Positions 63,699 to 64,000 of a DNA stretch of 64,000 nucleotides are shown here, piece after piece. This stretch comes from Andalucia godoyi (Eukaryota; Discoba; Jakobea; Jakobida; Andaluciidae): NCBI GenBank assembly GCA_009859145.1, contig VRVR01000033.1, positions 124,001 through 188,000 of the forward strand. The letters run 5' to 3'. The notes beneath the pieces were generated by a model. It saw only the letters and a program-made list of their open reading frames with translations, had not been told where the DNA came from and ran no database searches. The position numbers and the translations under genes were made by a program. Within the stretch, counting starts at the first letter, position 1. Each line of letters starts with the position of its first letter.

Positions 63699-64000
63699 AT
63701 GTTGCGTCGAGTGATTTCTGGATCTGTTCGTCCGGCAATCCAGAGCCGCGCGTCTCTCGTTCTTCTTGGTTCCCGCTCCTATGCATCCTCCACTGTCGTC
63801 GTCGCCGCTGCCTCGACTTCTCCGTTTGCACCTCTTGATTCGTTTACGCGGCGCCACATTGGATCCTCCGACAAGGATCTTGGAGAAATGCTCAACACGG
63901 TCGGAGCAACCTCGCTTGACGGACTCGTCTCTGCAACTGTGCCGCCTGCTATCTACCGTTCCTCGTTGCTCAACCTTGGACCGGAGAAGGCAGAGTCGAC
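63699..64000 (+). CDS. Glycine dehydrogenase (decarboxylating), P-protein of the glycine cleavage system, 5' part
   Basis: The first 100 codons only; the gene runs off the window. MLRRVISGSVRPAIQSRAS begins an Arg/Ser-rich mitochondrial presequence, followed by the P-protein start FTRRHIGSSDKDLGEML, GATSLDGLVSATVPPAI, which matches the conserved F-x-x-R-H-I-G-x-x-D N-terminus. The P-protein decarboxylates glycine and passes the aminomethyl group to the H-protein. It starts 476 bp after the membrane-protein gene on the same strand. Confidence 0.9.
   Translation, partial: MLRRVISGSVRPAIQSRASLVLLGSRSYASSTVVVAAASTSPFAPLDSFTRRHIGSSDKDLGEMLNTVGATSLDGLVSATVPPAIYRSSLLNLGPEKAES

Overview
The window is nuclear DNA of a single-celled eukaryote with a compact genome. 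The genes are eukaryotic in type: KNL1, CENP-S, CstF-77, prefoldin 6, CAP, a chorein-type lipid-transfer protein, and a class Ia ribonucleotide reductase. Most are intronless, but several carry one or two short spliceosomal introns of roughly 100-260 nt, with GTATGT or GTGAGT donors. A TTLL3/8-like tubulin glycylase suggests a flagellate. I cannot name the species. Start codons were set to the first plausible ATG; in-frame extensions that begin at TTG or GTG were trimmed.

Layout. 0-9.6 kb: 3' end of an organelle-type asparaginyl-tRNA synthetase, an ABCG half-transporter, a KNL1/Spc7 kinetochore scaffold with ten MELT-type repeats, a bacterial-type D-lactate dehydrogenase, and a LicD/fukutin-like protein. 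9.6-20.8 kb: CstF-77, a TMEM42-like membrane protein, prefoldin subunit 6, a divergent annexin, a PH protein, CENP-S, and an EF-hand protein kinase. 20.8-22.3 kb: a gene-poor gap with the frameshifted 3' end of a TnpB/Fanzor-type RNA-guided nuclease gene. 22.3-33.4 kb: a bridge-like lipid transfer protein (chorein + C2 + PH, one intron), a tubulin glycylase, and an acyltransferase-3 membrane protein. 33.4-40 kb: ribonucleotide reductase large and small subunits head to head; the large subunit is interrupted by two inteins. 40-50 kb: CAP, a dispersed repeat, a four-span membrane protein, a region of unresolved (probably intron-containing) genes, a two-RRM protein and small coiled-coil genes. 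50-64 kb: glutathione synthetase, a three-exon PH-C2-LOR protein, a METTL13-like methyltransferase, a fructosamine-3-kinase, a six-domain saposin precursor, a second TnpB/Fanzor-like remnant, a type II membrane protein, and the 5' end of the glycine cleavage P-protein.

Most striking: (i) two inteins of 360 and 484 aa in one nuclear RNR gene, the first followed by Gly instead of Cys/Ser/Thr at +1; (ii) two decayed TnpB/Fanzor-like remnants about 39 kb apart that share the DRDWNGA(H/R)NI signature and a GC-rich hairpin-capable segment just downstream; (iii) a divergent RNR promoter with E2F-like sites; (iv) a diverged pair of dispersed repeats at 12.0-12.4 and 41.95-42.2 kb.
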